From Mortierella alpina (taxonomy: Eukaryota > Mortierellomycota > Mortierellomycetes > Mortierellales > Mortierellaceae), in NCBI GenBank assembly GCA_029449245.1, contig JANATF010000014.1, forward strand, positions 996,501 through 1,060,500: DNA of 64,000 bases, in the 5' to 3' direction. A model generated the notes under the pieces. That model ran no database searches, was not told the origin of the DNA, and worked only from the letters and a program-made list of their open reading frames with translations. Every line of letters begins with the position of its first letter. Position 1 is the stretch's first letter. Position numbers and translations under genes: made by a program. Below are positions 63,873 to 64,000 of the stretch, piece by piece.

Positions 63873-64000
63873 TAAGTGCAAGGTCGCTCCGTAAGTGCAA
63901 GCACTCCTTAAGTGCAAGCTTTCCCTAAGTGCAAGATCCCCTTAAAATGAAAACTTCTCTTATTCGAAAACCTCTGTAATTCGAAAGCCTCTGCAATTGA
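63873..64000. repeat. Short tandem repeats at window edge, possible transposon end
   Basis: TAAGTGCAAG occurs four times (63873, 63892, 63909 and 63926; spacing 17-19 bp). It is followed by two copies of (A/T)TTCGAAA(A/G)CCTCTG(T/C)AATT. Such short subterminal repeats are typical of the ends of DNA transposons, but the rest lies beyond the window, so the assignment is open. Confidence 0.45.

Overview
The window is eukaryotic and fungal. It holds intron-dense genes (mostly 50-150 nt GT-AG introns) on both strands, with fungal-type orthologues throughout. An early-diverging fungus, most plausibly a Mortierella-like Mucoromycota member, is suggested by a bacterial-type hybrid histidine kinase with periplasmic-binding-protein-like sensors, a MscL channel, a COP1 orthologue and homopolymer/CT-rich non-coding DNA. 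The lineage is an inference; no rRNA or marker search was possible. The exon models given sum to whole codons and were built from visible splice signals and family conservation.

Left part (1-52 kb), gene-dense: a very large 3'-truncated hybrid histidine kinase (1-7176, -); a Pfa4-like DHHC palmitoyltransferase (-); a cytochrome b561 (+); a mitochondrial class II sirtuin (-) divergent from a CLASP-type TOG protein (+); the nuclear exosome nuclease Rrp6 (+); the ubiquitin ligase COP1 (-); a Gln-rich unknown (-); MscL (+); the mitochondrial i-AAA protease Yme1 (+); Golgi Sys1 (-); a UPF0045 thiamine-binding-like protein (-); CLPTM1 (+); two adjacent 2OG-Fe(II) oxygenases (an isopenicillin-N-synthase-like enzyme and an AlkB homologue, both -); COP9 signalosome subunit CSN5 (-) divergent from a Sec7-PH Arf exchange factor (+); and an aquaglyceroporin (+).

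Right part (52-64 kb), gene-poor: decayed coding-like segments (52-54 kb), a 2.5 kb CT-rich array of diverged ~0.4 kb repeats (54.5-57 kb), short hairpin and direct repeats (57.5-58.5 kb), and a complete, apparently intact 4.1 kb hAT transposon (58905-63040). The transposon has an 8 bp target duplication, imperfect 12 bp terminal inverted repeats, and long inverted subterminal arrays of a ~16 bp GATCCGA-bearing unit. The far right edge carries short repeats that may be the end of another element.

The most unusual item is the histidine kinase. Its receptor half (tandem ligand-binding lobes, Cys-rich stalk, one membrane span, pseudokinase and signalling helix) resembles an animal receptor guanylyl cyclase, but the cyclase is replaced by a HisKA/HATPase/receiver output. 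COP1 and CSN5 in one window suggest a retained COP1/CSN ubiquitin-control system.
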